Source of the DNA: Poritiphilus flavus
GTDB lineage: Bacteria > Bacteroidota > Bacteroidia > Flavobacteriales > Flavobacteriaceae
Reading direction: 5' to 3'
NCBI RefSeq assembly: GCF_009901585.1
Contig: NZ_WXYO01000001.1
Span: 1 to 64,000, forward strand
Length of the DNA stretch: 64,000 nucleotides
This document shows positions 1 to 10,600 of this stretch, piece by piece; positions within the stretch are counted from its first letter, which is position 1; the number at the start of each line of letters is the position of its first letter. The position numbers and the translations under genes are program-made. Under the pieces are notes generated by a model, which made no database searches, was not told where the DNA came from, and was given only the letters and a program-made list of their open reading frames with translations.

Positions 1-3000
1 TGGTATCCTCTATGGTGATGGTCTGGGTGACATCGGTACTGTTGCCCGCTTCATCGGTAATCCTATAGGTCCTGGTGATCACCTCAGGGTTGCTGTTGCC
101 ATCACTTACATCGCTTACAAAGGTGACTGTTGGGCTTGCGGTACAGTTATCCGCCTCATCGGTCACTACCGCAATATCAGCTGCAGGGACATCGGAGGAA
201 CATTGTACACTCAAGGCCGTCGGATTGCTGGCCGTAGGGGCCGTGGCATCCTCTATGGTGATGGTCTGAGTGACATCGGTGCTGTTGCCCGCTTCATCGG
301 TAATCCTATACGTTCTGGTGATCACCTCCGGGTTGCTATTGCCATCACTTACATCGCTTACAAAGGTGACCGTTGGGCTTGCGGTACAGTTATCCGCCTC
401 ATCGGTCACTACCGCAAGGTCTACTGCAGGGACATCGGAGGAACACTTTACGCTTACCGAAGTCGGGTTACTGGCTGTAGGGGCGATATCTTCCGCGCTA
501 TCACCGCTAAAACTCAAGGTCATTGCAGCTCGTTCAGCACCGGCTTTGCAATAGTACAGGCCAGAGGCGCCGATTGTCACCGTATTGGTAAAACCCTGGT
601 TATGCCAACCGATTAGGGTGTCGTCCCAGTTCTCCATCGAAAGTCCACTGCCATTGAGCATCCCGGTGCCATTGGTCAACTGCCCGATATCCCAATTACC
701 CAGATCCTGGTTAAAAGAGCTTGCGCCGTTGAACATGTTGGACATATCGGTCACATTACTAAGGTCCGGAACATCACTGGCCTTTCCTTCCAGGTTGGTA
801 CAGCCATGGAATGCACCTGACAAGGTACTCCAGGCTATGCTGCTACCCCATTGGTCTATGGAAAGCAGCTTCAGCTTGTCACCCGTATTGTTAAACTGTA
901 TCCCATTCAGGGTTCCGGTCCCGTTCACCGTGATGGCATTGCGAAGGGCCACTTGTATTTGACCGGCCGTATAGCCATAAGCGGTCACATCCACAGTAAT
1001 GGAGCCTGTTTGATCCAATAGCTCATAACTGCCATCATTGCCCAGGTCCACATCGTAGGTCCCCAGGGCGGGAATAGTGATGGAATTGCCATCGGAGGTG
1101 CCGGTGTTGCTGGTGTTCCAGGTGGTCACAAAAAGGCTTGTGGAATCCACCACGGTAACCGTAGTATCACAGCTGTCTGTTTTGCTGTCTTTGTCCGAGG
1201 TTACCGTAAGGGTTACTGTATTGGCCCCAAGGTCGTCGGTGGTAAAGCTACTTTTTGATACTTCCAGGGAGACATCCCCACAGGCATCGCTGGAGCCGTC
1301 ATCCACAAGAGCCGTATCCAGGGTGGCCGTACCGCCAGTACCCAGTTGCAAGGTCGCTTCCCTACATACCGCTGTAGGAGGGTCTGCTTCCAGGCTGTCG
1401 CCAGTAATATTGAGCGTCAGTGCGGCACGTTCGGTAGCGGCTTCACAGTAGGTCAATCCGGAAGCGCCTATCGTGGCGCTATTGCTAAAGTTCTGGTTAT
1501 GCCAGCCGATAAGGGTGGCATCCCAGTTGGCCGTGGAGAGTCCACTGCCATTGAACATCAGGCTACCATTGGTCAACTGCCCCAGGTCCCAGTCTCCAAG
1601 GTCCTGATTAAAGGCTTTTGCGTCCCAAAACATAGCCGTTGTATTAATTACACCACTTGTATTCCAGGAACTGATGTCCTGGTCAAAAGCCCTTGCGGCC
1701 CGGAACATGCCTTCCATATCGGTTATTTTGCTCAGGTTCCAGGAACCAATATTCTGATTAAAGGCTCCCGCGGCCCTAAACATTTCAACCATATCGGTCA
1801 CATTACTTGTATTCCAGGCACTGATGTTACCGTTAAAGTCATTCGCGGCCAGAAACATAGAGCCCATATCGGTCACATTGCCAACGTCCCATGAACTGAT
1901 GTCCTGGTTAAAAGCTCTCGCTTTCCTGAACATAGAATCCATAGAGGTCACACTGCTTGTGTTCCAGGAACCGATATTCCCGTTAAAACTATTCGCATCA
2001 AAAAACATATAGGCCATTCCGGTTACGTTGCCCGTATCCCATGAACCGATGTCCTGGTTAAAAGCCACAGCCTCATAAAACATAGAAGACATACCTGTTA
2101 CGCTGGAAGTGTTCCAGGAACTGATGTCCTGATCAAAAGCGGTTGCATTCCCGAACATAAAGGCCATATCAGTTACATTAGCGGTATCCCAGGAACCAAT
2201 ATTCTGATTAAAGCGGCTGGCGTTTCGGAACATATAGCTCATATTGGTCACCCCACTGGTATTCCAGGAACTGATGTCCTGGTCAAAGACAGATGCCAGA
2301 GCAAACATGGCCCACATAGTGGTTACCTTACCGGTATTCCAGGAACCGATGTCCCGGTCAAAGGAAGTTGCCTGGAAGAACATCTGGCTCATATCCGTTG
2401 CGTTGACTGTATTCCAGGAACCAATGTCCGAGTTAAACGATGTTGCACCGGCAAATAGGTACCCCATATTGGTCACACTTTCCACATTCCAGGAACTGAT
2501 GTCGCCGTTAAAGGCGCTGGCCTGATAGAACATAAATGCCATATTGGTTACAGCGGCTGTATTCCAGGTGGATAAGCCTGTCTCCCCAGTGAGCGCAGTA
2601 CAACCGGCAAACATGGTATATAAGCTGGTCAGGTTACCCAGGTCTGGAGCATCAGAGGCCTTGACTTCCAGATTAGTACAACCCCAGAATGCACCTTCCA
2701 TGGTACTCCAGGAAATACTACTTCCCCATTGATCCACCGAAAGTAACTTCTGCCTATCACCCGCATTATTGAAATATATCCTGCTCAGTGCTCCTGACCC
2801 GGAAACGGCATTTCGAATTGCCAATTGTATTTCTCCTGCAGTATAATTATAGGTAGTAACGTCTATGGTAATGCTCCCGCTCTGGTTCAGCAGTTCATAG
2901 CTGCCATCATTGCCCAGATCCACATCATAGGTCCCTGAGGCCGGAATGGTAATAGAATTCGCGTCGGATGTACCAGGATTAGTGGTGTTCCAGGTGGTTA

Positions 3001-3097
3001 TGAACTCGCCTTGAGCAAAGAGGCCTGTGGTGATGAATAAACAGCTTACAACGGTAATTATTGGCCACTTAGGGACTCCAAGATGCTTCGCTCTCAT
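1..3097 (-). CDS. BspA/DUF285 and HYR-like repeat surface protein (C-terminus outside window)
   Basis: The frame stays open from an ATG at 3097 to the left edge, giving over 1,030 residues with no stop. The N-terminus is a signal peptide (hydrophobic [17 protein letters not shown], cut after AQ). A domain beginning [15 protein letters not shown] is followed by about 14 tandem 25-residue BspA/DUF285 units of the type [25 protein letters not shown]. Next comes a linker with a beta-sandwich look, a second shorter copy of the same start domain with fewer DUF285 units, then HYR-like Ig repeats of 81 residues ([20 protein letters not shown] type). Such proteins are exported and usually serve in adhesion or surface display. 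The missing C-terminus probably carries more HYR units and a T9SS sorting domain (inference). The internal duplication of the start domain is visible at about 2860-3010 and 990-1130. Confidence 0.85.
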   Translation of the reverse strand, partial: MRAKHLGVPKWPIITVVSCLFITTGLFAQGEFITTWNTTNPGTSDANSITIPASGTYDVDLGNDGSYELLNQSGSITIDVTTYNYTAGEIQLAIRNAVSGSGALSRIYFNNAGDRQKLLSVDQWGSSISWSTMEGAFWGCTNLEVKASDAPDLGNLTSLYTMFAGCTALTGETGLSTWNTAAVTNMAFMFYQASAFNGDISSWNVESVTNMGYLFAGATSFNSDIGSWNTVNATDMSQMFFQATSFDRDIGSWNTGKVTTMWAMFALASVFDQDISSWNTSGVTNMSYMFRNASRFNQNIGSWDTANVTDMAFMFGNATAFDQDISSWNTSSVTGMSSMFYEAVAFNQDIGSWDTGNVTGMAYMFFDANSFNGNIGSWNTSSVTSMDSMFRKARAFNQDISSWDVGNVTDMGSMFLAANDFNGNISAWNTSNVTDMVEMFRAAGAFNQNIGSWNLSKITDMEGMFRAARAFDQDISSWNTSGVINTTAMFWDAKAFNQDLGDWDLGQLTNGSLMFNGSGLSTANWDATLIGWHNQNFSNSATIGASGLTYCEAATERAALTLNITGDSLEADPPTAVCREATLQLGTGGTATLDTALVDDGSSDACGDVSLEVSKSSFTTDDLGANTVTLTVTSDKDSKTDSCDTTVTVVDSTSLFVTTWNTSNTGTSDGNSITIPALGTYDVDLGNDGSYELLDQTGSITVDVTAYGYTAGQIQVALRNAITVNGTGTLNGIQFNNTGDKLKLLSIDQWGSSIAWSTLSGAFHGCTNLEGKASDVPDLSNVTDMSNMFNGASSFNQDLGNWDIGQLTNGTGMLNGSGLSMENWDDTLIGWHNQGFTNTVTIGASGLYYCKAGAERAAMTLSFSGDSAEDIAPTASNPTSVSVKCSSDVPAVDLAVVTDEADNCTASPTVTFVSDVSDGNSNPEVITRTYRITDEAGNSTDVTQTITIEDATAPTASNPTALSVQCSSDVPAADIAVVTDEADNCTASPTVTFVSDVSDGNSNPEVITRTYRITDEAGNSTDVTQTITIEDT
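6..491 (-). repeat. Two near-identical 243-bp tandem repeats encoding HYR-like domains
   Basis: Positions 6-248 and 249-491 are two consecutive 243-bp units (81 codons) that differ at only scattered bases. Both encode the HYR-like segment with the sequences [14 protein letters not shown] and [19 protein letters not shown]. The array probably continues past the left edge. Confidence 0.85.
1586..2635 (-). repeat. Array of about 14 BspA/DUF285 units with exact 75-bp period
   Basis: A conserved ATTCCAGGAACTGAT-like core recurs at 1661, 1736, 1811, 1886, 1961, 2036, 2111, 2186, 2261, 2336, 2411 and 2486, always 75 bp apart, with more diverged end units on either side. Each unit encodes 25 residues with the pattern TDMxxMFxxAxxFNQDIxSWN, the leucine-rich-like BspA repeat. 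Confidence 0.9.
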
Positions 3098-3880
3098 GAT
3101 ATATCAAGGTATTTGTTTGAGGTGACTGACCCTGGATCAACTGAAATCGCCGCACTGCAAGGGACCTATAGTAAATCCCTTTTCAAGGCATAGCACTTGC
3201 ATTGGATATCTCCGATGGGTCCAAGGAGAAAAAAGGCGCATTAAGATTTTCAAACACCCTATATTTTCTCATAATACCTCCCCCAAAATTTTTATAATTT
3301 TCCAAAACAACTGGCCTTATATGATCCAATTATTTCCAGTTCAATAAACTGGACAGGCCCTTTGTCTCATCGAATTAAAGTGTCACAGGGCATATAAGCG
3401 GGCAGGTTCCATGGAATTTTCCTCTTTCAACGCAAATGACACCTTATTGTAAGCAAAAGTATCCCCTTGTATCCAACACTTTCACACGAATGTAACAAGC
3501 GTAAGTATTTCGTAATACGTGGGATGTTTCTGTCAAATTATCAGCAAGATGCAACCGGAAATGGGATTAACTACCGTTACTGTATAAAGCCAAGGGAAGG
3601 CTGTTGAGGATTATTGAATTATCCAATCATTATTGTAGATAATCATCTCAGAACCCGAAATTTAGTAGCCAGGCTTAGTATTTTCCAACAAAGGAAAGTT
3701 CTACAGTTATCCCTAATAACTACCGATTATTACTTTATCCTTTTAACAAAGAGCTGCCTTATATTCTTTTACCGCATAAAATCTCATGAATGGAGTTTTA
3801 AGAGACTTGGCCAGCAGGCTGCTTCAGGGCCGAGACTGATACCGCAATGCGAATCTCCGTATCTGCTATAACATGCTGCT
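3098..3880. other. Long non-coding gap between the repeat protein and the STT3-like gene
   Basis: About 780 bp of A+T-rich sequence with no convincing gene. It separates two divergent genes and so must hold both promoters. I see no perfect TAnnTTTG element close to either start, no tRNA and no strong hairpin. An 85-codon frame at 3614-3871 has no protein-like character. Confidence 0.5.
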
Positions 3881-6028
3881 TTGAAAACATCAGGTAATTT
3901 GAAACCGAATACCCAGGTTCATCCAGTTCCAAAAACCAAGGATCTTAGGAAAACAGTTCGCCTAAAATCCGTACTCACGGCTATGGCATTGGTGTCCATA
4001 GTGGTACTTTCTATTTTTTTGCGCTACGAGGATTTTATCGATTGGCAAAAGAACAAGCCCCTTTTTCAATATCAGGGTGAATACGTTATGGGGAGCCTTG
4101 ATGCCTACATCAATCTCCAGCATGCCAAAGACCTCAGTGAGGGCACCTATGACTCCCTGGATGAAAAACGGAATATCCCCAATGGGGCGGAAAGGCCTGT
4201 TATTCCTCCTTTATTATCCCTGATCGCAGTGGCTCTGCAAAAAATAACCGGGCTCCCCCTGTCCACAGTGGCCCTCTTCCTGCCAATCTTTTTGTCTGCC
4301 TTTATAGTCCCGCTGGTTTATGATCTGGCCTTAAAACTAAACTTCAGCAGGGCGGGTGCAGTGGTGGCCGCTTTCTTTTCTGTCATTTCAATTACCGACA
4401 TCGCCAGAACACGTATCGGTTTTTTTGATACCGATTGCCTGAATGTGGTCTTTGTGCTGCTTAACAGTTATTTGTTCCTGCGTTTTGCCCAGGCTCAAGG
4501 CAAGCGGCGCTTAAGATTTTTGATATTTGCCGCAATAAACACCTTTCTTTTCTACACCTTTTGGTACAACGCCAGCAGCATTGTTTTTCTTTCTTTCCTT
4601 GTTCCTCTTTTCGTCTCATTCATATTTTATTATCCGGAAAAGAACAAGGTATACGTCTACGGTTTTCTAATTCTAATTGGTAGCGGCTTTGTTTATATGA
4701 TGAAGGACGAGGTATTGTCAATGCTGAATCTTGTACTTGGAAACAATCAGTCTTCCTTTCACCTGCAAGAGGTAATTGGGGAACTGGTACCGGTGGGTTT
4801 AACTCAGTACATGGAGACCACCTATTCCAACAGCCTTCTGTTTCTCATGATCTTAACGGGACTGATCCATTTCTTCGTAAAACAAAAGCGAAAAGCCCTG
4901 TTCTTAGCTGTTCCTATGGTATTGGGTCTCTTGCCATTCTTTGCGGGAAATCGATTTTTGATTTTTGCGACACCGATATTAGCACTCGGTATAGGCTCGT
5001 TCGTAGAACTTCTGTTTCGGGTTACCTCCCGAAAGCATGTCAAGTTTGTGTATCTGGCCTGTATTTTCATAATGGGCCTGGGCATTTTTAGCAACTATCA
5101 CAAGATTACCCATAAGATTCAGGAAGTACCTTTTATAAAAAGCAAGGCTATTTTAGATCCCCTGCAAAGGTTTACACCAGAAAATGCCAATATATGGACC
5201 AACTGGGGTATCGGGCACCAGATCCATTATTATTTAGACAAAAACACCTACGCCGACGGGGAATTCCATGGAGAAATCAATTACTACCTTCATTTTCCGC
5301 TGGCCGCGGACAACTTTGCCCTCTCTGCCAACTTTATGAGGTTTTACGGTGAACATGGCAGGCAAGGCATGGAGAAACTGTATGCCCTGTTTAAAACGGA
5401 GGCCAAGACCTTTGGCTTTCTTAAGACTATACTTTCCAGGGAAGTAGAAGAAGTTAGCCCCATATTGAGTTTAGGTCTTGCAAAGGGGGAATTCCCAAAG
5501 GCTCAGGGATTAGCCACTGTGCAGGAATGGATTTCATTCCTATACCCCGAAGAAACCGAAGATATCTACCTGTTCCTTCATCAAATCATATTGCAGTCGC
5601 CCACGTGGTTCAAACAGGGTACGGTAGATTTGGAAACCGGAGCCCTTAATGGAGAAGCATTCTTTCAGTCTTTTGCCAGGCTTCAGAAAAACCAGAATTC
5701 CATTTTTAACAATGAATTTAAACTAGATCTAAATACGGGGCAGGCGCTCACAAGAACAGGAGGTAAGTTCAGCTTTCCGAACATCCTGACCCTGGATGGC
5801 CAGGAGTTGAGAAAAACACAACTCGGCAACAGAAGCCAACGGATTACCTCATCACCATACACCTTCATTTGGAACAGTAATACTGGCTATGGAGCCATCA
5901 TCTCGGGAGATGTGGCCAGAACCACCTTGATGCGGCTGTTCATGCAGGAAAACGGCCATGGATATTTTGAGCCGGTATCACTGAACACACCACACTACCA
6001 AATATGGAAAGTCAAAGGAAAGCGATAA
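3881..6028 (+). CDS. PglB/STT3-like oligosaccharyltransferase (GT-C) with atypical WWD motif
   Basis: A 715-residue multi-pass membrane protein that follows the STT3/AglB/PglB plan. After the first membrane segment (about residues 30-47) a DAYINLQHAKDL segment at D74 matches the first catalytic Asp region. RTRIGFFDTDCLN at 177-188 is the second DxD motif. GNRFLIFATPILALG at 356-370 matches the conserved G-x-RF-x-I-Y-A-P loop. The soluble C-terminal domain opens with WTNWGIG (439-445) where PglB has WWDYG, followed by IHYYLDKNTYADG, the usual context of that motif. Members transfer lipid-linked glycans to Asn on the periplasmic side. The Asp of WWD, which helps bind the +2 Ser/Thr of the sequon, is replaced, so acceptor use is uncertain. 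The start is TTG; an in-frame stop lies at 3869-3871 and the next ATG (3986) would cut the first membrane helix. It overlaps the GT2 gene downstream. Confidence 0.85.
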   Translation: MKTSGNLKPNTQVHPVPKTKDLRKTVRLKSVLTAMALVSIVVLSIFLRYEDFIDWQKNKPLFQYQGEYVMGSLDAYINLQHAKDLSEGTYDSLDEKRNIPNGAERPVIPPLLSLIAVALQKITGLPLSTVALFLPIFLSAFIVPLVYDLALKLNFSRAGAVVAAFFSVISITDIARTRIGFFDTDCLNVVFVLLNSYLFLRFAQAQGKRRLRFLIFAAINTFLFYTFWYNASSIVFLSFLVPLFVSFIFYYPEKNKVYVYGFLILIGSGFVYMMKDEVLSMLNLVLGNNQSSFHLQEVIGELVPVGLTQYMETTYSNSLLFLMILTGLIHFFVKQKRKALFLAVPMVLGLLPFFAGNRFLIFATPILALGIGSFVELLFRVTSRKHVKFVYLACIFIMGLGIFSNYHKITHKIQEVPFIKSKAILDPLQRFTPENANIWTNWGIGHQIHYYLDKNTYADGEFHGEINYYLHFPLAADNFALSANFMRFYGEHGRQGMEKLYALFKTEAKTFGFLKTILSREVEEVSPILSLGLAKGEFPKAQGLATVQEWISFLYPEETEDIYLFLHQIILQSPTWFKQGTVDLETGALNGEAFFQSFARLQKNQNSIFNNEFKLDLNTGQALTRTGGKFSFPNILTLDGQELRKTQLGNRSQRITSSPYTFIWNSNTGYGAIISGDVARTTLMRLFMQENGHGYFEPVSLNTPHYQIWKVKGKR

Positions 6029-7236
6029 CCATAACACCTAAGATGGCTGTCTCTAAAACTAGGGATATGCCCCCTAGGATTGACCCATCACCCTTGGAAG
6101 TATCCATTGTAATGCCATGTCTCAACGAGGTGGAAACTCTGGCAATTTGCATAAAAAAAGCTCAGGCGTTCCTTAAAAAATACAGCATTTCAGGAGAGGT
6201 GATCATTGCTGACAATGGCAGCACTGACGGTTCCGTAAAAGTTGCGGAGAAACTGGGAGTCAAGGTAGTTCATGCAGCCTTAAAAGGCTATGGTGCAGCG
6301 CTAAGGGAAGGCATAGACCATGCTGAAGGAATTTATGTGATAATGGGTGATTCCGATGACAGTTATGATTTTTCCAATTTAATGCCATTTATTGACAAAC
6401 TAAGAGAGGGCCATGATCTGGTGATGGGAAATAGATTTAAGGGTGGGATTAAAAAGGCCGCAATGCCTTTTCTACACAAATATGTTGGCAATCCGGTGCT
6501 TTCATATATCGGCAGACTGTTTTTTAAGGTCAATATTGGGGATTTCCATTGTGGATTACGTGCATTTAGCAGAAAGTCTTACGAAAAAATGAATCTTAAA
6601 ACCATCGGTATGGAATTTGCATCTGAGATGGTAGTTAAGGCTTCCCTGCTGAAAATGAGTATATCCGAAGTACCTACAACGCTGTCCCCTGACGGAAGGT
6701 CGCGTCCACCACATTTACGGACTTTCAGGGATGGATGGAGGCATTTGCGATTTTTATTGATGTTTTCCCCGAAATGGTTGTTCCTGGTTCCCGGTTTAGT
6801 ATTGTTAACCACATCGCTTATAGGCAGCGGACTGATCTTTATTGGGCCTCTGAAAATCGGTAATGTTGGCTTTGACATACATACATTGATCGTGCTGTCT
6901 TTCGTTTTCCTTGTTGGGATCCAGTTTATATTCTTTCACGTCTTTGTCAAAACATACAGGGTAACGAGCGGCTTATTGCCACAGGGTAATGGACTTTACA
7001 GTTTCTATCGCATATTTACCCTGGAAAAAGGCATATGTACAGGGTTTATAGTCTTGCTTCTTGGGATAGTACTTTTCGTGTTCAATTTTATGATCTGGGA
7101 GGATACAGGTTTTTCAGAATTGCAACCCACTTTCTTTGTAAAAAAAATTCTGCTTTCCACAGTCCCGATCATTCTGGGGATCCAAATTATTTTTTACAGT
7201 TTTATCCTGAGCTTAATTTCAGTAGGCAGTAAATGA
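6004..7236 (+). CDS. GT2 family glycosyltransferase, polyprenyl-phosphate sugar synthase type
   Basis: A 410-residue protein with an N-terminal GT2 domain of the dolichol-phosphate mannosyltransferase kind: VSIVMPCLNE at the start, ADNGSTDGS, the metal-binding stretch MGDSDDSYDF, GNRFKGG, and an amphipathic region before the membrane part. The last third has four predicted membrane segments (about residues 258-280, 290-313, 340-360 and 380-402), as in GtrB- and archaeal-type polyprenyl-phosphate glycosyltransferases. It would load a single sugar from a nucleotide donor onto a polyprenyl phosphate at the inner membrane. Its start overlaps the STT3-like gene by 25 bp; an alternative ATG at 6043 would leave a short gap. 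Translational coupling suggests that the two act in one pathway, with this enzyme supplying the lipid-linked donor (inference). Confidence 0.85.
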   Translation: MESQRKAITITPKMAVSKTRDMPPRIDPSPLEVSIVMPCLNEVETLAICIKKAQAFLKKYSISGEVIIADNGSTDGSVKVAEKLGVKVVHAALKGYGAALREGIDHAEGIYVIMGDSDDSYDFSNLMPFIDKLREGHDLVMGNRFKGGIKKAAMPFLHKYVGNPVLSYIGRLFFKVNIGDFHCGLRAFSRKSYEKMNLKTIGMEFASEMVVKASLLKMSISEVPTTLSPDGRSRPPHLRTFRDGWRHLRFLLMFSPKWLFLVPGLVLLTTSLIGSGLIFIGPLKIGNVGFDIHTLIVLSFVFLVGIQFIFFHVFVKTYRVTSGLLPQGNGLYSFYRIFTLEKGICTGFIVLLLGIVLFVFNFMIWEDTGFSELQPTFFVKKILLSTVPIILGIQIIFYSFILSLISVGSK

Positions 7237-7320
7237 AATGCGGTTTATGCCAATGGCTTCAGCCGCGGTTAAACCCTTGGTACCTATTTCAATAAAACAA
7301 GCCGTATTGCTATAAATGAA

Positions 7321-7352
7321 AAATCCCGACATCCATAAAGACATCGGGATCT
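7321..7352 (-). terminator. Rho-independent terminator after tRNA-Gln
   Basis: Inverted repeat ATCCCGA...TCGGGAT (7323-7350) followed on the minus strand by a run of five T. It lies 16 bp downstream of the tRNA-Gln gene. Confidence 0.75.
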
Positions 7353-7367
7353 TAACTCACTTCTCTG

Positions 7368-7439
7368 TTGGCCTACTAGGACTCGAACCTAGAACGACTG
7401 AACCAAAATCAGCTGTGTTGCCAATTACACCATAGGCCA
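7368..7439 (-). tRNA. tRNA-Gln (anticodon TTG)
   Basis: The minus strand folds as a 72-nt tRNA. Acceptor stem TGGCCTA pairs with TAGGCCA, the discriminator is A, the anticodon stem is GCTGA/TCAGT with loop TTTTGGT giving anticodon TTG, and the T-arm contains GGTTCGAGTCC. The 3' CCA is not encoded. A promoter lies just upstream and a terminator follows. Confidence 0.95.
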
Positions 7440-7457
7440 GTACCGTATAAGAGCGTG

Positions 7458-7488
7458 CAAATTTAAAACAAACTTTGGTACCAACAAA
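7458..7488 (-). promoter_or_regulatory. Bacteroidota-type promoter of tRNA-Gln
   Basis: On the minus strand TTTG (7485-7488), a 19-bp spacer and TAAATTTG (7458-7465) match the Bacteroidota sigma-A consensus TTTG-N19-TAnnTTTG. The -7 box ends 18 bp before the tRNA 5' end. Confidence 0.75.
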
Positions 7489-7611
7489 TATTTTTAAGGA
7501 CATTCCGGTAAAAGTTTGCCGTGGTTTTGGGCTGTTAAAGGTTTAACAATTATTGGGCCTCATGTCTATTTTAATTACTAAATTCGCCCCATCTGCTAAA
7601 CTCAGTATTGC

Positions 7612-10600
7612 ATGTTTTCAAAGAACTTCGGAAAATGGGACACCATCCTGGGATGGGTCGTATTTTTTATAGCCCTAATCGTTTACGGGATCACGGTAGA
7701 ACCCACCGGCAGTTTCTGGGATGCGGGGGAATATATTACCACTTCGGCTAAACTACAGGTAGCCCACCCTCCGGGAGCACCTTTGTTGCAAATGATAGGC
7801 GCCTTTTTCGCCATGTTCGCCATGGATCCGGACCAGGTGGCCAAAATGGTCAATTACGTTTCCGGGGTCTCCAGTGCGTTTACGGTGCTTTTTATGTTCT
7901 GGACAATTACCAACCTCACACGAAAGCTACTTTCTAAAGGTGAAGAATTCACAAACAGCAAAGCAATCGCAGTACTGGGTAGCGCCCTTGTAGGAACCCT
8001 GGCCTTTACCTTTTCCGATAGTTTTTGGTTCAATGCGGTAGAAACCGAAGTATACGCCATGGCCAGCCTGATCATGGCCCTTTTGCTTTGGCTCGGACTC
8101 AAATGGACGGACGAACTGGATACCCCCCGGGGTAACCGCTGGTTGGTCCTTATCTCCTTTGTAGTTGGGCTTACTTTTGGAATTCAGTTTATGGGGTTTT
8201 TGGCTATTCCAACCATTGGCCTGCTGTACTATTTCAAAAAATATAAAACCACCACAGTTAAGAACTTTCTGCTGGCGAACGTCATTGTGGTTGCCATATT
8301 AATGCTGGTTTATAAGTTCTCTCTGACCTATGTTTTAAAGCTTTTTGGCTGGAGTGAAGTGTTCTTCATCAACAGCATCGGTCTGCCATTCAACTCCGGG
8401 ACCATTATTATGGGGCTGCTCTTCGCGGCGGCATTTTACTTCGCGCTTCGGTATACGAGAAAAAACAATTACAGAACCGCGAACACCCTGGTACTTTGTG
8501 CCATGTTCCTGTTTCTGGGATTCTCCTCCTGGCTTATGCTTCCCATACGCGCCAACGCCAATGTGGTCGTGAATGAGAACAATCCGGCGGATGCAAGGGC
8601 ACTTCTCGCCTACTACAACAGGGAGCAATACCCCGGTGTGGACAGTCCGTTCTACGGCACCTACTACTCCAACCTGTTCGCTCCGGCAGGAGACGATAAG
8701 GACGATAAACCCAAATACGAAAAAGACGAAGCCCTTGGCAAGTATATCATCGTAAACAAGTACAAGGGAGCTATGCAAGGGCCAAACAAAGACCACCGTG
8801 GTTTGCTACCTAGAATGTGGAGTGAGCAGCATGCGGAGAATTATATGACCTATTTTGGCCCCCTGGATTTCAGCCTCAGAACGTCCAACGAAGAATTGAG
8901 GAAGGCGGTGGCACAGTTGAGAGCCGGTTATGAAAATGGTGAGATAGACGAAGGACAGTACATTGAATTCATGAAACAATTCAATCAGTATCTGGAGGTA
9001 CACCCTCCGTCCCTATGGCAAAACATCAAGTATATGCTGCAATTCCAGTTTGGATATATGTACTGGCGTTATTTTATGTGGAACTTTGTCGGAAAAACGA
9101 ACGACGTTCAGGGAAAATACGACAAGAACGGAGAGTGGCTGAGTGGGATAGGCTTTATAGATAGTCTGCGCCTTGGCAGCCAGGACAATCTTCCCAGTGA
9201 CGTTCTTGACAATAAGGGAAGGAACACTTATTTCTTCCTGCCGTTGCTATTAGGTATCATAGGTCTGGTATTCCAGATCTCCAAAGATCCCAAACAGTTC
9301 TGGGCACTTTTTGTGTTCTTCCTTTTTACAGGAATTGCCATTCAATTCTACACAAATCCCTACATTTTTCAGCCCAGGGAACGCGACTATTCCCTTGTAG
9401 GGTCCTTTTATATTTTCGCGCTTTGGATAGGTTTGGGAGTTTATGGTTTATTCGAAGAATTCAGAAAATGGGTGGCTCCGAAGATCTTGGCACCGGCGGT
9501 AATTGTGGTTTGTCTATTGGCCGTTCCCAGTCTGATGGCATTTCAGAATTGGGATGATCATGACCGCTCTGGAAGATACACGGCTGAAGCAAGTGCAAAG
9601 GCCTACCTTGATTCCTGCCAACCAGACGCTGGAGCCATGATATTCACTATTGGGGATAATGACACCTTTCCGCTCTGGTACGCCCAGGAGATCGAGGGAC
9701 ACCGTACGGATGTGCGTATTATCTGTACCAGCTTGTTTGCCACGGACTGGTATGTAGACCAGATGAAACGAAAGGCCTATAAAAGTGAACCCATACCCTC
9801 ACAGCTGGAACATGAACTATATCGTTACGGGAATAGGGATGTGATATACTATCAGGGATTACCGGGGATCGCGGAAAAGCGTTGGAGCATTAAAGATTTT
9901 ATGAATTGGGTGGGAAGTGATAAGCCCCAGACCAAGTTTAAATACATCCTTGAAAAACAGGGAGCAGACCTCAGCGAATATGCAGAGAGCACCCTGGACC
10001 TGGTTTATTACCCGACGAATAAGATCCGCGTTCCGGTGAATAAAAAGAACGTCCTGGAAAGCGGCCTGGTCAAGGAAAAGGATTCCGCGCTTATTGTAGA
10101 CTATATCGACATTGATCTACCGCGCAGCGCCATGGCCAAGAACCGCATTATGATGCTGGATATTCTCGCGAATAACGACTGGCAAAGACCCATATATTTC
10201 TCAGGAGGTAGTTTTGATGATGCGGAGTATCTCTGGATGAAGGATTATCTGCAACTGGACGGACTTGCCTACAAATTGGTCCCTATCAAAACCAAGAATC
10301 GCAGCGCTTTTGAAATGGGGCGAATAGATGGCGATCTGATGTACGATATTGTGATGAATTGGGATTGGGGAAATTCTGGAAGTTCCGATATCTATCACGA
10401 TCCTCAGACCAGGACCCAGGGACTTTCTTTCCGTGGTAACCTGGCCCGGCTCACAGAGACCCTGATCAATGAGAATAAAATAGACAAGGCTAAAGATATT
10501 ATAGACCTGGCCATGACCAATATGCCCGTAGAGCATTTTGGCTTCTATACCTTTGTGGAACCTTTTGTTGACGGCTACTACAAGGTCGGAGAAACAGAAA

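Noticed and set aside
1586-2635. Regular 75-bp repeats considered as a CRISPR-like array
   Set aside because: The whole period is coding and each unit translates to a BspA/DUF285 repeat. There are no unique spacers of constant length or cas genes.
203-2732. Several plus-strand frames of 60-180 codons across the repeat region
   Set aside because: They are antisense to the repeat-rich surface protein, and their length comes from its periodic sequence.
3614-3871. 85-codon frame before the STT3-like gene
   Set aside because: TTG start, odd composition with no domain or signal pattern, and it sits in a likely promoter region.
8335-8796. 153-codon minus-strand frame in the DUF2723 gene
   Set aside because: Antisense to a long intact gene with clear family motifs; no family likeness of its own.
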